Shown here: in pieces, positions 50,645 to 60,060 of the stretch
Numbering within the stretch: position 1 is the first letter of the stretch
Layout: each line of letters begins with the position of its first letter
From: Candidatus Gastranaerophilales bacterium
GTDB taxonomy: Bacteria; Cyanobacteriota; Vampirovibrionia; Gastranaerophilales; Gastranaerophilaceae
Assembly (NCBI GenBank): GCA_944322845.1
Contig: CALUQE010000002.1
Span: 1-64,000, forward strand
DNA length: 64,000 nucleotides
Direction: 5' to 3'
The notes under the pieces: generated by a model
Database searches by the model: none
Seen by the model: only the letters and a program-made list of their open reading frames with translations
Told to the model about the DNA's origin: nothing
Made by a program: the position numbers and the translations under genes

Positions 50645-51995
50645 TTCTCATACTCCTGATTTTCATGTATTTTGAAGAGCTCATTAAGTCGCTATGCCGG
50701 AATTCGTATTCTCTCAAATCAATAATATCTTTTTTATCAAAGGATAAATTAGGATCGTGGTAAGGGATTCCGGCTTTAGTATTGCATAAACCGATTTCAT
50801 ATGGTGTGAGCGGATGTTCTATTCTTGTTTTATCTTTAGAGGCAATGGTGCCGATTATTTTATTAGTTTTTTTCTGATAGATATTACCAACATAAAATTT
50901 ATTTTCTAAAAGAGTATTTCTGACAAGTGCTGAGGTGGAATATGTCATTAACAATCCCTGTGGAGAAATACGTTTATATAATTCTGCAATAAATTCGACA
51001 GTCCATAACTGGGGCGCTTTGGTATAAGTAAAAGCGTCCAGAAATATGAGGTCATATTCATCTTTAAGAGTTAAAATGGTTTTTCTTGCGTCTTCGACGT
51101 AGAAATTCACCTTAAACAGGCTCTCAGCTGTCTTAAAATTCATTTTTTTATACCGTCTCGATAGAGTGGCATAATATATATTATGTAAGAAGGCTGATAA
51201 ACTCCATCTGGATGACTTATTATACCCCCATTTTTGATTAAATTTAGCATATTTTATAAGAGACTTATCAAAAAATCTTCGATTTTTCTTTTCTCTTAAC
51301 ATTTTTATGAGTTCTTTTGACGGGAAATCTTTTTTATAATATTCAGCCAGACTATTCATAAGAATATAATTTACATAACTGTTAATTTTATACTCTTTTT
51401 CGATATGCATATTTTTGAACTTTAGATCCAAAAGTTCATTTATTTCTTTTTTATTCTTTGGTGAAAAGCGTGAGAATATATTTATAAAAATATTCCTTAT
51501 TGTGTAATAACTGTCGAAGCAGGTTAAAATTTGAGGAACTATACTATCATAAATTTCACCAGGAGTTTTTACCGTACGAAAAAGAGGAGAAAGTTTGACA
51601 AGTTCTTCATTAATATCTAAACAGTCAATTTGGAATGAAGACAATTTATTTGCATTATACGATTCGATATATGACAATAAAAACTTATTTCTTTTGAATA
51701 GTTTATTAGTACATATCGCAACGATATATATAAGTTTTTGAAAAATATTTTTCTTTTTAAATTTTTCATGATTTATTAAAAAACTCATTAAAGCTTTTGT
51801 GTTGTATCCGATTCCATAACAAACATCCAGAACTTTTAAATTATCGTATTCAAATTCATCAAGTCTTGCAGGCAAAACGAATTTTTCCCAGGCTTCGGTT
51901 AAAGCTCCAAACTTGGAATGAAAAACGTCCTTTTCCGCAAATGAATACAGACCTATAGATCCGTCTTCTGTAAAATATGGTTCATAATCCCTCAT
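50637..51995 (-). CDS. MnmC-like (DUF752) SAM methyltransferase with large insert
   Basis: 452 residues from the ATG at 51995 (MRDYEPYFTEDGSIGLYSF). An in-frame ATG 12 codons earlier (52031) is rejected because it would place the start upstream of the -10. Motif I (VLDVCYGIGYNTKALMSF) is near residue 50. The later motif YDLIFLDAFTYTKAPQLWTVEFI and SPQGLLMTYSTSALVRN are near residue 320. The roughly 200 residues between them are a helical insert that makes this protein twice the size of plain MnmC2 domains. MnmC2 methylates aminomethyl-uridine at the tRNA wobble position; whether this one does so is unproven. The adjacent FAD oxidoreductase recalls the MnmC FAD half, but it is a different family. 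Confidence 0.75.
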   Translation of the reverse strand: MRDYEPYFTEDGSIGLYSFAEKDVFHSKFGALTEAWEKFVLPARLDEFEYDNLKVLDVCYGIGYNTKALMSFLINHEKFKKKNIFQKLIYIVAICTNKLFKRNKFLLSYIESYNANKLSSFQIDCLDINEELVKLSPLFRTVKTPGEIYDSIVPQILTCFDSYYTIRNIFINIFSRFSPKNKKEINELLDLKFKNMHIEKEYKINSYVNYILMNSLAEYYKKDFPSKELIKMLREKKNRRFFDKSLIKYAKFNQKWGYNKSSRWSLSAFLHNIYYATLSRRYKKMNFKTAESLFKVNFYVEDARKTILTLKDEYDLIFLDAFTYTKAPQLWTVEFIAELYKRISPQGLLMTYSTSALVRNTLLENKFYVGNIYQKKTNKIIGTIASKDKTRIEHPLTPYEIGLCNTKAGIPYHDPNLSFDKKDIIDLREYEFRHSDLMSSSKYMKIRSMRNE

Positions 51996-52002
51996 AACCC
52001 TT

Positions 52003-52031
52003 ATTATACCAGCGTTACAGCTATAATGCAA
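52003..52031 (-). promoter_or_regulatory. Leaderless-type promoter of the MnmC-like operon
   Basis: On the minus strand: TTGCAT (52026-52031), 17 bases, TATAAT (52003-52008), then seven bases to the ATG at 51995. It lies back-to-back with the divergent promoter starting at 52042. Confidence 0.78.
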
Positions 52032-52041
52032 GAGAGCTTTT

Positions 52042-52071
52042 TTGACATTTTATTTTGTAAAAGTATATAAT
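52042..52071 (+). promoter_or_regulatory. Consensus promoter of the secreted metallopeptidase-like gene
   Basis: TTGACA (52042-52047), 18 bases, TATAAT (52066-52071). Both hexamers are perfect. The ATG follows 24 bases later with an AGAGGGTG Shine-Dalgarno. Confidence 0.85.
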
Positions 52072-52095
52072 AATATAAGAATAGAGGGTGATAGT

Positions 52096-52764
52096 ATGAA
52101 AAAACTGCTGCAAATATTAATAGTAATGGGGATGACAACGGCTATAGCCGGTGCAAAGTCTTATGAACCGGTGCCTTCCAATGTTGATTTGCCTGCAAAG
52201 TATACACAACAATATATTGACAGTATTTCTGATGAATATAAAAAGGTCTCAGATGAACAAATTTTCCATGTTGCATTAGACATGCTTAAAGATACATCTG
52301 GCGAGTTTTCGCGCAAGGCCATACTTGGATACAATGTAACGCAATATCCGGTAAAGATTATGTTTAAAGATTTGTCGGAAATTAATGAGGCTTATTCTAC
52401 TTTTGATGCTATTGGTTGGAAAAAGAAGGGGAAATTGTACATATATATAAATCCTAAGCATCAGTATGCGCCTCCGGGGGCATTAGCCGCACTGCTTGCA
52501 CATGAAGCCATTCATCAGGATGAGTATAATTCTTTAAGCGAAGAGACTTATGCCTGGACCATGGAAGCAGTTGTATGGACAGAGATTTTGAAGAAATATC
52601 CCGAGTCAAATAATCTTGAATCTGCGCTTGTTACAAGAGAGAATATCTTAAAACAGCTGCTAGAGAAGGGGAATTATACTAATAAATATATAAAGAAGAC
52701 TGTTTTCGCCAACAACGGATATAAGAATCTGCCTTTATCATCTCCGGGGTTTCAAAACCAGTAA
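52096..52764 (+). CDS. Secreted HEXXH protein (putative periplasmic metallopeptidase)
   Basis: 222 residues from the ATG at 52096. An earlier in-frame start at 52042 lies inside the promoter and is rejected. Signal peptide MKKLLQILIVMGMTTAIAGA. Zinc motif HEAIH (His136, Glu137, His140) in ALLAHEAIHQDEYNSLSEE, with a downstream EETYAW...E that could give the third ligand. No family name is secure. It sits 85 bases before ctpA, which has its own promoter, so the pair may serve periplasmic protein processing. Confidence 0.7.
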   Translation: MKKLLQILIVMGMTTAIAGAKSYEPVPSNVDLPAKYTQQYIDSISDEYKKVSDEQIFHVALDMLKDTSGEFSRKAILGYNVTQYPVKIMFKDLSEINEAYSTFDAIGWKKKGKLYIYINPKHQYAPPGALAALLAHEAIHQDEYNSLSEETYAWTMEAVVWTEILKKYPESNNLESALVTRENILKQLLEKGNYTNKYIKKTVFANNGYKNLPLSSPGFQNQ

Positions 52765-52814
52765 TTGAATTTAAATATTTTTTATAATAATCAGAGTTCA
52801 ATTCCATTTGTATA

Positions 52815-52843
52815 TTGATTAACTCTCATTCTTGGTGTTAAAT
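52815..52843 (+). promoter_or_regulatory. Leaderless-type promoter of ctpA
   Basis: TTGATT (52815-52820), 17 bases, TTAAAT (52838-52843), then six bases to the ATG at 52850. Confidence 0.6.
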
Positions 52844-52849
52844 TGAGTT

Positions 52850-54100
52850 ATGAAGAAAAAGCAGTTACTTATATTTATATTGTCCGTATTGATTCTGGTA
52901 ATTTTTAATAGAGTCTTTTTGTCAACATTCACCAGAACAAATGCTTTTTTTGCAAATCAGGCAATGGTAAACAGCGAGGAGATATCGCCTCAAAAGCTTT
53001 TTGATAAAACTTGGAGAATCATAAGTAAGGAATTCTATGAGCCGACTTTGAACCATCAAAACTGGCTCAGATGGAAATATCGTTATCAAGGAAAGATTAA
53101 AACAGATGATGATGCAAGAGTTGCTATCGATTCTATGATAGCAAGCTTAAATGAGCCATATACACGCTTTATGCCGAAGAAGGATTACGAGGAGTTAACA
53201 ACTTCCATAACTTCCAAAATATATGGTATAGGCGTGAATATATATTCAAACGCCGGTAAAATAGAAATATTTAATGTAATGCCAGCAACACCTGCGGAAT
53301 TTGCACAATTAAAGCAGGGTGATATAATTACGGCTGTAAACGGCAAAGACACAAACGGCATGAATGTTTCTGAAGTTGCAGCTCTTGTTAGAGGCCCCGA
53401 AAATAGTGTTGTTGAACTTACAATTTTGCGTGACGGTAAAAAACTTACAAAGACTTTAAAACGAAAAGAAATTAAGATTAAAACAGTAAAAAGCTCAATA
53501 TTAGATAATCACATAGGTTACATTCAAATAATTAGCTTTATGAGCGGTTCAACTCCGAACGAGTTTGTAGAAGCATTAGAAAATACTAAAAATACAGATG
53601 CATTAATCCTTGATTTAAGAGGCAATACCGGCGGATTATTAGATAATGCGGTATTTGTTGCAGATATTTTCATTCAAAGCGGTACAATAGTAGATATTAT
53701 TTATCGAGATGGCTATACCAAGTCAATTAAAGCACAGGATGAAATGTTACCGCTAGATAAACCTGTTGTTGTGCTGGTAAACGGCGCAAGTGCAAGTGCA
53801 AGTGAAATTCTCTCCGGTGCACTAAAAGATTATCATAAAGCTACACTGGTTGGTAAGAAAACTTTTGGTAAAGGATTAGTTCAAAAGGTTGTACCGTTGC
53901 CGAATCAGACAGGTGTTAACATAACAATTGCACGATATTTGACTCCAAGCGGAAGAGATATCGATAAATTGGGTATAAAACCGGACATAGAAATCGGTAA
54001 TGACTTTGATATTTTAATTGACTCAAAAAATGATGTGCAGCTTGAGAAGGCCAAGGATATTTTAAATGATAAAACAAGAATTAGAAGCGCTAAGAAGTAA
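52850..54100 (+). CDS. ctpA: C-terminal processing peptidase (S41 family)
   Basis: 416 residues. N-terminal membrane anchor or signal (LLIFILSVLILVIFNRVF), PDZ domain (about 120-200, TPAEFAQLKQGDIITAVNGKD) and the S41 catalytic domain (about 210-390). The nucleophile Ser is in NGASASASEILSGAL and the general base Lys in KKTFGKGLVQKV. CtpA-type proteases cut C-termini of periplasmic proteins; in cyanobacteria the best-known substrate is D1, which is not expected here. Its last 35 bases overlap bioF. Confidence 0.95.
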   Translation: MKKKQLLIFILSVLILVIFNRVFLSTFTRTNAFFANQAMVNSEEISPQKLFDKTWRIISKEFYEPTLNHQNWLRWKYRYQGKIKTDDDARVAIDSMIASLNEPYTRFMPKKDYEELTTSITSKIYGIGVNIYSNAGKIEIFNVMPATPAEFAQLKQGDIITAVNGKDTNGMNVSEVAALVRGPENSVVELTILRDGKKLTKTLKRKEIKIKTVKSSILDNHIGYIQIISFMSGSTPNEFVEALENTKNTDALILDLRGNTGGLLDNAVFVADIFIQSGTIVDIIYRDGYTKSIKAQDEMLPLDKPVVVLVNGASASASEILSGALKDYHKATLVGKKTFGKGLVQKVVPLPNQTGVNITIARYLTPSGRDIDKLGIKPDIEIGNDFDILIDSKNDVQLEKAKDILNDKTRIRSAKK

Positions 54101-55226
54101 GGGACAGCTTAGGCAAATTCCTGATATACAGGCAAAAAGCGACGGCAAAATTGTAGTAGCCGGAAAAGAATACATAAATTATGCTTCTAACGATTATCTG
54201 GGGATAAGTACGAAGGACGATTTAAGAAAAGAGTTTCTTAAACAGAATGATTCCTTGCTCTCAACAGCGTCTGCACGGCTTTTAACAGGGAGTTCACCTG
54301 AGTACAAGCATCTTGAGGCAACTATTGCAAATATTTTTAATAAAGAAGCCGCCTTAATATTTAACACAGGCTATCAATGTAATTTAGGGGTAATATCGGC
54401 TTTAATCGGGCGCGGTGATGTAGTATTTTCCGACAAATTGAATCATGCAAGTATAATTGACGGTATGCAGCTTGCACAGGGAGATTTTTTCAGATACAGG
54501 CATTTTGATTATGATAATCTTGAAAAACTTTTAGAATCGAAAAGAGGGCAGTATAGGCGAGCGCTTATTGTCTCAGAATCAGTATTTAGTATGGATGGTG
54601 ATATTGCTGATATTGATAAGCTTATTGAATTAAAAAAGAAATATAACTGCCTATTAATGATAGATGAAGCACACGCCTTTTGTGCCGCAGGAGAAACTCT
54701 TGCTGGTATTTCAGGCGGCAAAGATATTGATATAATAACGGCAACTTTCGGAAAGGCTGTCGGCTCTTTCGGGGCTTTTTGTGTCTCTTCTGAGGATATT
54801 ATATCGTATTTGATTAATAAAGCCCGCTCATTTATATTTTCGACTTCAATTCCGCCTTTGAATATCGCATGGTCAAACTGGATTTTGAATAACAAAAGAG
54901 ATTATTTATTATCTCAGAAGCAAAAATTACAAACACTAACAGGAAATGTGCATAAATTGCTTGGTTCCAGAGATATAAAAACTCCGTCAGAATCACAAAT
55001 TATTCCAATAATTATTGGAAGCAATGAAGAAACGCTAAAATTATCCGAAAAACTCCGTGCAGAAGGTTATTACATACCTGCAATCCGTCCGCCAACTGTT
55101 CCGGAAGGTACTTCAAGACTCAGGATATCCTTAACGGCAGATTGCAAGCTGGAAGACTTTGAAAGACTGCTTGATATAATTTTTAGCTGCAAACATCAAT
55201 CCACTCAAGACTTGATGAGTATTTAG
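54066..55226 (+). CDS. bioF: 8-amino-7-oxononanoate synthase
   Basis: 386 residues, full length. Segments are YASNDYLGIS, TGYQCNLGVISAL, FSDKLNHASIIDG, DEAHAFC, the PLP-Lys region TATFGKAVGSFGAF and RISLTADCKLEDF. This PLP enzyme condenses pimeloyl-CoA/ACP with alanine in biotin synthesis. Other members of the alpha-oxoamine synthase family (such as KBL) are close, so the substrate is likely but not certain. No other bio genes are in the window. The start at 54066 overlaps ctpA by 35 bases; the 3' end overlaps ybaK. Confidence 0.88.
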   Translation: MIKQELEALRSKGQLRQIPDIQAKSDGKIVVAGKEYINYASNDYLGISTKDDLRKEFLKQNDSLLSTASARLLTGSSPEYKHLEATIANIFNKEAALIFNTGYQCNLGVISALIGRGDVVFSDKLNHASIIDGMQLAQGDFFRYRHFDYDNLEKLLESKRGQYRRALIVSESVFSMDGDIADIDKLIELKKKYNCLLMIDEAHAFCAAGETLAGISGGKDIDIITATFGKAVGSFGAFCVSSEDIISYLINKARSFIFSTSIPPLNIAWSNWILNNKRDYLLSQKQKLQTLTGNVHKLLGSRDIKTPSESQIIPIIIGSNEETLKLSEKLRAEGYYIPAIRPPTVPEGTSRLRISLTADCKLEDFERLLDIIFSCKHQSTQDLMSI

Positions 55227-55644
55227 ACAATTCCTCCGGTGTAAGCTCTATTGCAGAATTACTGCTGCCGCAGGCAGGAAAAACAGTTGTAAAACGTTTC
55301 AATGATTCATCTAAATACACTTTTACATCATTGCTTACGCCAAACGGACACACTCCGCCTATTGCATGTCCTGTAAATTCAAGGACTTCGTCAGGAGAAA
55401 GCATTTTTGCTTTTGTATGGAAATATGCCTTATATTTTTTGTTATCAACACGAACATCTCCTGCACAAACTATCAAAACGCAATCTTCGCCCTGTTTGAA
55501 TGATAAAGTCTTGGCAATTCTTGCAGGCTCTACGTTTAATGCTTTTGCAGCCAAATCTACCGTTGCACTTGAGACATCAAACTCAAGGATTTTGTTTTCC
55601 ATATTGAATTTCTTAAAAAATTCTCTTACTTTTTCTATACTCAT
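55183..55644 (-). CDS. YbaK/ProX-family aminoacyl-tRNA deacylase
   Basis: 153 residues, the size of free-standing YbaK/EbsC proteins. It includes the AKTLSFKQGEDCVLIVCAGD region with the conserved Lys, and FTGHAIGGVCPFGVSNDVKVYLDESL. The family hydrolyses mischarged Cys- or Ala-tRNA(Pro). The start overlaps dxr by 4 bases; the end overlaps bioF on the other strand by 44 bases. Confidence 0.9.
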   Translation of the reverse strand: MSIEKVREFFKKFNMENKILEFDVSSATVDLAAKALNVEPARIAKTLSFKQGEDCVLIVCAGDVRVDNKKYKAYFHTKAKMLSPDEVLEFTGHAIGGVCPFGVSNDVKVYLDESLKRFTTVFPACGSSNSAIELTPEELSKYSSSLEWIDVCS

Positions 55645-56759
55645 CTTAACTGTAAAAATAACTCTCTGCTCTTTGCTCTGATTTCATTATCAATATCAAA
55701 AATTTCATCAATTGACGGATTATTAACTATGTTATGTCTTTCCATCATTGTTTCGACTGTATTTATGATATCAAAAAGTTTAATTTTTCCTTGTAAAAAT
55801 GCAAATACTGCTTCTTCGTTGGCAGCGTTCAGACAAACAGTTGCAGAACCGCCTGTTCTGCCCGCATCATACGCAAGTTTCAATGCTTTGAACTTTTCCC
55901 AATCCGGTTCTTCAAAATCAAGTCTTGCTATTTGCGAGAAGCTGAAACTTTTTGATTTTATACCCTCATACCGCTCTGGGTAAGTAATTGCGTATTGTAT
56001 AGGAATATGCATACTAGGTAAACCAAGCTGGGCAATTACGCTTCCGTCAACATACTCAATTGCAGAATGTACAATACTCTGAGGATGAACAACAACTTCT
56101 ATACTGTCATAATTCATATTGAACAAATGATGGGCCTCAATTACTTCCAAACCTTTGTTCATAAGTGTTGCACTGTCAACAGTGATTTTTTGGCCCATAT
56201 GCCACCTTGGATGTGCAAGAGCCTGCTCTACAGTAGCATTTTTCATATCCTCTATAGATTTTCTTAAAAACGGGCCGCCGGAGGCCGTTATGATTAGCTT
56301 ATCAACCTGAGAAATGTCTTTTATGCACTGATGTATTGCGCAGTGTTCACTGTCGACCGGTATAATTTTTACACCGTATTCTTTCGCAAGCGGCATAACT
56401 ATATCACCCGCCATAACCAGAGTTTCTTTGTTTGCAAGTGCAATATCTATACCATTTTTAATAGCGGTAATTGTCGGCTTTAATCCGATTTTTCCGGAAA
56501 CAGCAACAAGTATAATGTCGTTTTCTTTATTTGAGCAAATTTCATCTAATGTCACATACTCAGCACCTGTTATATCTTCAGGTTTGTTTGCAAAAGCATA
56601 CTTTGGCTTGAATTTGCTTATTTGCTCGTTTAAAAGTTCTGTATTGCTTCCGCCTGTTAATGCTATAATCTCAAATTTATCATTTAATTTTTCAATAACT
56701 TCAAGTGCTTGTCGCCCGATAGAGCCTGTTGCGCCTAAAATACTTATTTTTCTCTTCAT
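55641..56759 (-). CDS. dxr: 1-deoxy-D-xylulose 5-phosphate reductoisomerase
   Basis: 372 residues. NADPH-binding GATGSIGRQALEVI at the N-terminus, ALANKETLVMAGD, the metal-binding VDSEHCAIHQCI and ASGGPFL, and DSATLMNKGLEVIEAHHLF. This is the second step of the MEP isoprenoid pathway. The gene begins two bases after the rmlA stop and overlaps the ybaK gene, so isoprenoid and rhamnose synthesis share a transcript. ispB/uppS/cdsA, common neighbours of dxr, are not here. Confidence 0.96.
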   Translation of the reverse strand: MKRKISILGATGSIGRQALEVIEKLNDKFEIIALTGGSNTELLNEQISKFKPKYAFANKPEDITGAEYVTLDEICSNKENDIILVAVSGKIGLKPTITAIKNGIDIALANKETLVMAGDIVMPLAKEYGVKIIPVDSEHCAIHQCIKDISQVDKLIITASGGPFLRKSIEDMKNATVEQALAHPRWHMGQKITVDSATLMNKGLEVIEAHHLFNMNYDSIEVVVHPQSIVHSAIEYVDGSVIAQLGLPSMHIPIQYAITYPERYEGIKSKSFSFSQIARLDFEEPDWEKFKALKLAYDAGRTGGSATVCLNAANEEAVFAFLQGKIKLFDIINTVETMMERHNIVNNPSIDEIFDIDNEIRAKSRELFLQLR

Positions 56760-56761
56760 AT

Positions 56762-57628
56762 TTATTCAAGTTCCCTAACATAAGAAAAATACTCGTTTTT
56801 CTTGTATTTTTCCGCAGCCTGCTTTATAACCTCTTTGTCCATAAAGCCCATTCTGAATGCAACTTCCTCAAGGCAGGCAATTTTTATACCCTGATTTTCT
56901 TCGATAGTCTGAATGTATTGCGAAGCCTGCATTAAAGACCTGTGAGTACCGGTATCAAGCCAGGCAAATCCACGTCCGAAAAGTTCCACATTCAAAAGTC
57001 CTTTTTCAAGGTAAATTCTATTCAAATCAGTGATTTCCAATTCACCTCTTGCTGAAGGTTTTAGAGATTTTGCATACTTAATAACGTCATTATTATAGAA
57101 ATACAGACCTGTAACTGCATAGTTTGACTTAGGTTTAGCCGGCTTTTCTTCAATAGAAAGAGCTTTACCGTTAGAATCAAATTCTACGACTCCAAATCTT
57201 TCAGGGTCTTTTACCTGGTAACCAAAGACTGTTGCATAGCCATTTTTTGCTGATAGAACTGCTTTATGCAGCATTCTTGAAAAACTTTGACCGTAAAATA
57301 TATTATCTCCGAGAACAAGAGCCACAGGGTCATTTCCGATAAATTCTTCTCCCAGAATAAAGGCCTGCGCCAGTCCGTCCGGACTTGGCTGGACTTTGTA
57401 GGAAAATTTTACTCCAAATTGCGAGCCGTCACCGAGAAGCTTTTCAAAATTCGGCAGGTCCTGAGGAGTCGAAATTATTAAAATATCTCTGATTCCTGCA
57501 AGCATTAAAACTGATATCGGATAATAAATCATTGGTTTATCATATACAGGCAGAAGCTGTTTTGATACTACCATTGTGCTCGGATAAAGCCTTGTGCCGC
57601 TGCCGCCGGCTAAAACAATACCTTTCAT
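56762..57628 (-). CDS. rmlA: Glucose-1-phosphate thymidylyltransferase
   Basis: 288 residues, typical. Nucleotide-binding [43 protein letters not shown], and [19 protein letters not shown]. It makes dTDP-glucose from dTTP and glucose-1-phosphate. It is the fourth gene of rmlC-B-D-A with a one-base overlap to rmlD. Confidence 0.97.
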   Translation of the reverse strand: MKGIVLAGGSGTRLYPSTMVVSKQLLPVYDKPMIYYPISVLMLAGIRDILIISTPQDLPNFEKLLGDGSQFGVKFSYKVQPSPDGLAQAFILGEEFIGNDPVALVLGDNIFYGQSFSRMLHKAVLSAKNGYATVFGYQVKDPERFGVVEFDSNGKALSIEEKPAKPKSNYAVTGLYFYNNDVIKYAKSLKPSARGELEITDLNRIYLEKGLLNVELFGRGFAWLDTGTHRSLMQASQYIQTIEENQGIKIACLEEVAFRMGFMDKEVIKQAAEKYKKNEYFSYVRELE

Positions 57629-58449
57629 TACTCATCAACCCTCAAATCTAAATAGTCTTTCAATGCAGCACGCCAGTCCCTGCAGATTCCGTTATTGTCC
57701 ATTATACTGTAGTGCGGGCGCTTTGCAGGGCGCGGAAATTCATCAGTCGTGCACGGTTTGAGATTTACTGACAAACCCAATTGCTCAAAAATCTCTTTAG
57801 CAAAACCATACCAGCTTGTAGAGCCGCTTCCGCAAACGTGATAAGTACCATAAGGCTGTTTTAATAGCTTTAAAATTCCGTTTGAAAGCTCTACAGTCCA
57901 TGTTGGACAGCCGACTTGATCATCTACGACCTTTAATTCTTCTTTATCCTTTAGAGAAATCATTGTTTCTACAAAGTTTTTGCCGTGATGCCCGTACAGC
58001 CAGCTTGTTCTTGCAATATAATACTTAGTACAATGTTTTTTTACGGCCTCTTCGCCCTCATATTTAGTTAATCCGTAGTTATTGATAGGATCAGGTGTGT
58101 CAGTTGGAAGATAAGGAGTCTGCTTAGTTCCGTTAAATACGTAATCCGTAGAAATATAAATCATTACGGCATCGCATTTAGCTGCAGCTTCCGCTATATT
58201 TTCAGCTCCGGTTTTATTCAAAAGTCTTGCCGTTTCAAGATCTTCCTCTGCCTTATCTACATTTGTATAAGCCGCACAATGAATAATTAATTCGGGCTTT
58301 AATTCTGTAATAAACTTATTAACAGCCTTTTTATCGGTAATGTCCAGCTCTTCCCTGTCTGTTTCTATGACTTCATATCCTGCATCTTCCAGTATCGGGC
58401 ACAAATCCTGCCCGAGCATTCCCTTTGCTCCGGTTACAAGTACAGCCAT
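57628..58449 (-). CDS. rmlD: dTDP-4-dehydrorhamnose reductase
   Basis: 273 residues. Rossmann motif [25 protein letters not shown], the catalytic YGLTKYEGE (Tyr-x3-Lys), RTSWLYG and [10 protein letters not shown]. Final NADPH-dependent step to dTDP-L-rhamnose. Overlaps both rmlB and rmlA by one base, typical of a tightly coupled operon. Confidence 0.96.
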   Translation of the reverse strand: MAVLVTGAKGMLGQDLCPILEDAGYEVIETDREELDITDKKAVNKFITELKPELIIHCAAYTNVDKAEEDLETARLLNKTGAENIAEAAAKCDAVMIYISTDYVFNGTKQTPYLPTDTPDPINNYGLTKYEGEEAVKKHCTKYYIARTSWLYGHHGKNFVETMISLKDKEELKVVDDQVGCPTWTVELSNGILKLLKQPYGTYHVCGSGSTSWYGFAKEIFEQLGLSVNLKPCTTDEFPRPAKRPHYSIMDNNGICRDWRAALKDYLDLRVDE

Positions 58450-59426
58450 TACACCACCGCTTTCTTAGCTTCTATACTCTTAATCCAATCCTGATTATTT
58501 AAATACCAGTCTATTGTCATTTTAATACCCTCTTCAAAAGTTACAGAAGGCTTCCAACCAAGCTCAGAAGTTATTTTATCATTGGATATTGCATATCTTC
58601 TGTCGTGGCCTAATCTATCCTGAACATATTCGATTGAAGATTCATCTTTGTCCATTGCCTCAAGTATCAGGCGGGTAATTTCAATATTTGTTTTCTCATT
58701 ATGGCCGCCGATATTGTATACCTCACCGATTCTGCCTTTGTGAAGCACCGTATCAATTGCGGCACAATGGTCGTAAACATACAACCAGTCTCTTACATTA
58801 AGTCCGTCACCATATACAGGAACTTTTTCACTCCTCAAAAGCTTTGAGATAAAAAACGGAATAAGTTTTTCCGGATACTGGTATGGACCGTAATTATTTG
58901 AACATCTTGTTGTTAATACAGGCATTTTATAGGTTTCATAATAAGCTCTTACAAGCATATCCGCACTTGCCTTACTTGCAGAATACGGGCTGTTCGGCGC
59001 AAGCGGAGTTGTTTCGTAAAAATATCCTGTCTTGCCTAACGTTCCGTATACTTCATCGGTTGAGACCTGCAAATACCTTTCTATTCCTATTTCTTTTGAA
59101 GCCTGAAGCAGATTCAAAGTACCTTGAACGTTTGTTTCTATGAAAATTTCAGGATTTTTAATAGAATTATCTACGTGTGATTCTGCGGCAAAGTTCACAA
59201 TACAATCGACCTGAGAAATAAGTTCTCTTACAAGCTTTTTGTCGCAGATATTTCCGTGGACAAACTTATAGTTAGGATTATTTTCAATATCTTTTAAATT
59301 TGCAAGATTTCCGCAATAAGTAAGAGCATCTATATTAATTACTTTGTAATCCGGATATTTATTCAAAATGTGTCTTACAAAGCAGCTTCCTATAAAACCT
59401 GCACCGCCTGTTACTAATAGTTTCAT
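58449..59426 (-). CDS. rmlB: dTDP-glucose 4,6-dehydratase
   Basis: 325 residues. NAD-binding VTGGAGFIGSCFVRHIL, FAAESHVDNSI, VSTDEVYGTL (Asp-Glu catalytic pair), YSASKASADMLVRAY (Tyr-x3-Lys) and TRCSNNYGPYQYPEKLIP. Converts dTDP-glucose to the 4-keto-6-deoxy intermediate. Overlaps rmlC by four bases. Confidence 0.97.
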   Translation of the reverse strand: MKLLVTGGAGFIGSCFVRHILNKYPDYKVINIDALTYCGNLANLKDIENNPNYKFVHGNICDKKLVRELISQVDCIVNFAAESHVDNSIKNPEIFIETNVQGTLNLLQASKEIGIERYLQVSTDEVYGTLGKTGYFYETTPLAPNSPYSASKASADMLVRAYYETYKMPVLTTRCSNNYGPYQYPEKLIPFFISKLLRSEKVPVYGDGLNVRDWLYVYDHCAAIDTVLHKGRIGEVYNIGGHNEKTNIEITRLILEAMDKDESSIEYVQDRLGHDRRYAISNDKITSELGWKPSVTFEEGIKMTIDWYLNNQDWIKSIEAKKAVV

Positions 59427-59965
59427 ACAATCTCCTTTAATGTAGGTTGTTTTTTGTCTTTTTCCGATAAAATCGGTTCAAAATCTATTCCCCAATCTAT
59501 ATTGATATCCTTATCGCACCATAAAACCCCGCTGTCAGCCTGAGGTGCATATTCTCCGCTGGCTTTATATAAAAGCTCCGCAACATCAGATAAAACAACA
59601 AACCCGTGTGCAAAACCTTCCGGAATGTAGAGCATGTGTTTATTTTCTTCCGATAACTCAACTTTTACATACTCTCCGAAAGTCTTTGAACCTTTTCTGA
59701 TATCAACCGCAACATCATAAATGCGTCCTCTCCCGCATCTTACGAGCTTTGCCTGACCGTACGGGCTTTTTTGGTAATGCAGCCCTCTCAGAACCCCTTT
59801 AACAGATTTGGAATGATTGTCTTGATTAAATTCAACATCAATTCCGTTGGCAAAGAAATCTGATTTTTTGTATGTTTCCATAAAAAAGCCGCGATTATCC
59901 CCGAAAACTTTAGGTTTTACAAGTATTACGTCCTCAATTTTTTGTCTTTCAAATTCAAACGGCAT
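59423..59965 (-). CDS. rmlC: dTDP-4-dehydrorhamnose 3,5-epimerase
   Basis: 180 residues from the ATG at 59965 (MPFEFERQKIEDVILVKPKV), chosen because AAGGAG lies seven bases upstream; an ATG 12 codons earlier would extend it unusually. Cupin motifs are FGDNRGFFMETYKK, FNQDNHSKSVKGVLRGLHYQ, IPEGFAHGFVVLSD and YKASGEYAPQADSGVLW. It is the first gene of the rhamnose operon. dTDP-rhamnose would feed O-antigen or another surface glycan, in line with the outer-membrane proteins here. Confidence 0.95.
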   Translation of the reverse strand: MPFEFERQKIEDVILVKPKVFGDNRGFFMETYKKSDFFANGIDVEFNQDNHSKSVKGVLRGLHYQKSPYGQAKLVRCGRGRIYDVAVDIRKGSKTFGEYVKVELSEENKHMLYIPEGFAHGFVVLSDVAELLYKASGEYAPQADSGVLWCDKDINIDWGIDFEPILSEKDKKQPTLKEIV

Positions 59966-60026
59966 ATTCTTACTCCTTAGAGAATATTTTATCATAGACA
60001 AACAAAAAAGTAATTAATATATACGC

Positions 60027-60060
60027 AAAATAAAAGAGGACTTAATATCCTCTTTTATTT
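60027..60060 (-). terminator. Terminator of tRNA-Lys
   Basis: AAATAAAAGAGGA (60028-60040) pairs with TCCTCTTTTATTT (60048-60060) around a 7-base loop. On the minus strand it follows the tRNA directly and ends in a T-rich arm. Confidence 0.85.

Noticed and set aside
54509..54895. 128-residue minus-strand ORF inside bioF
   Set aside because: Shadow of a highly conserved plus-strand enzyme.
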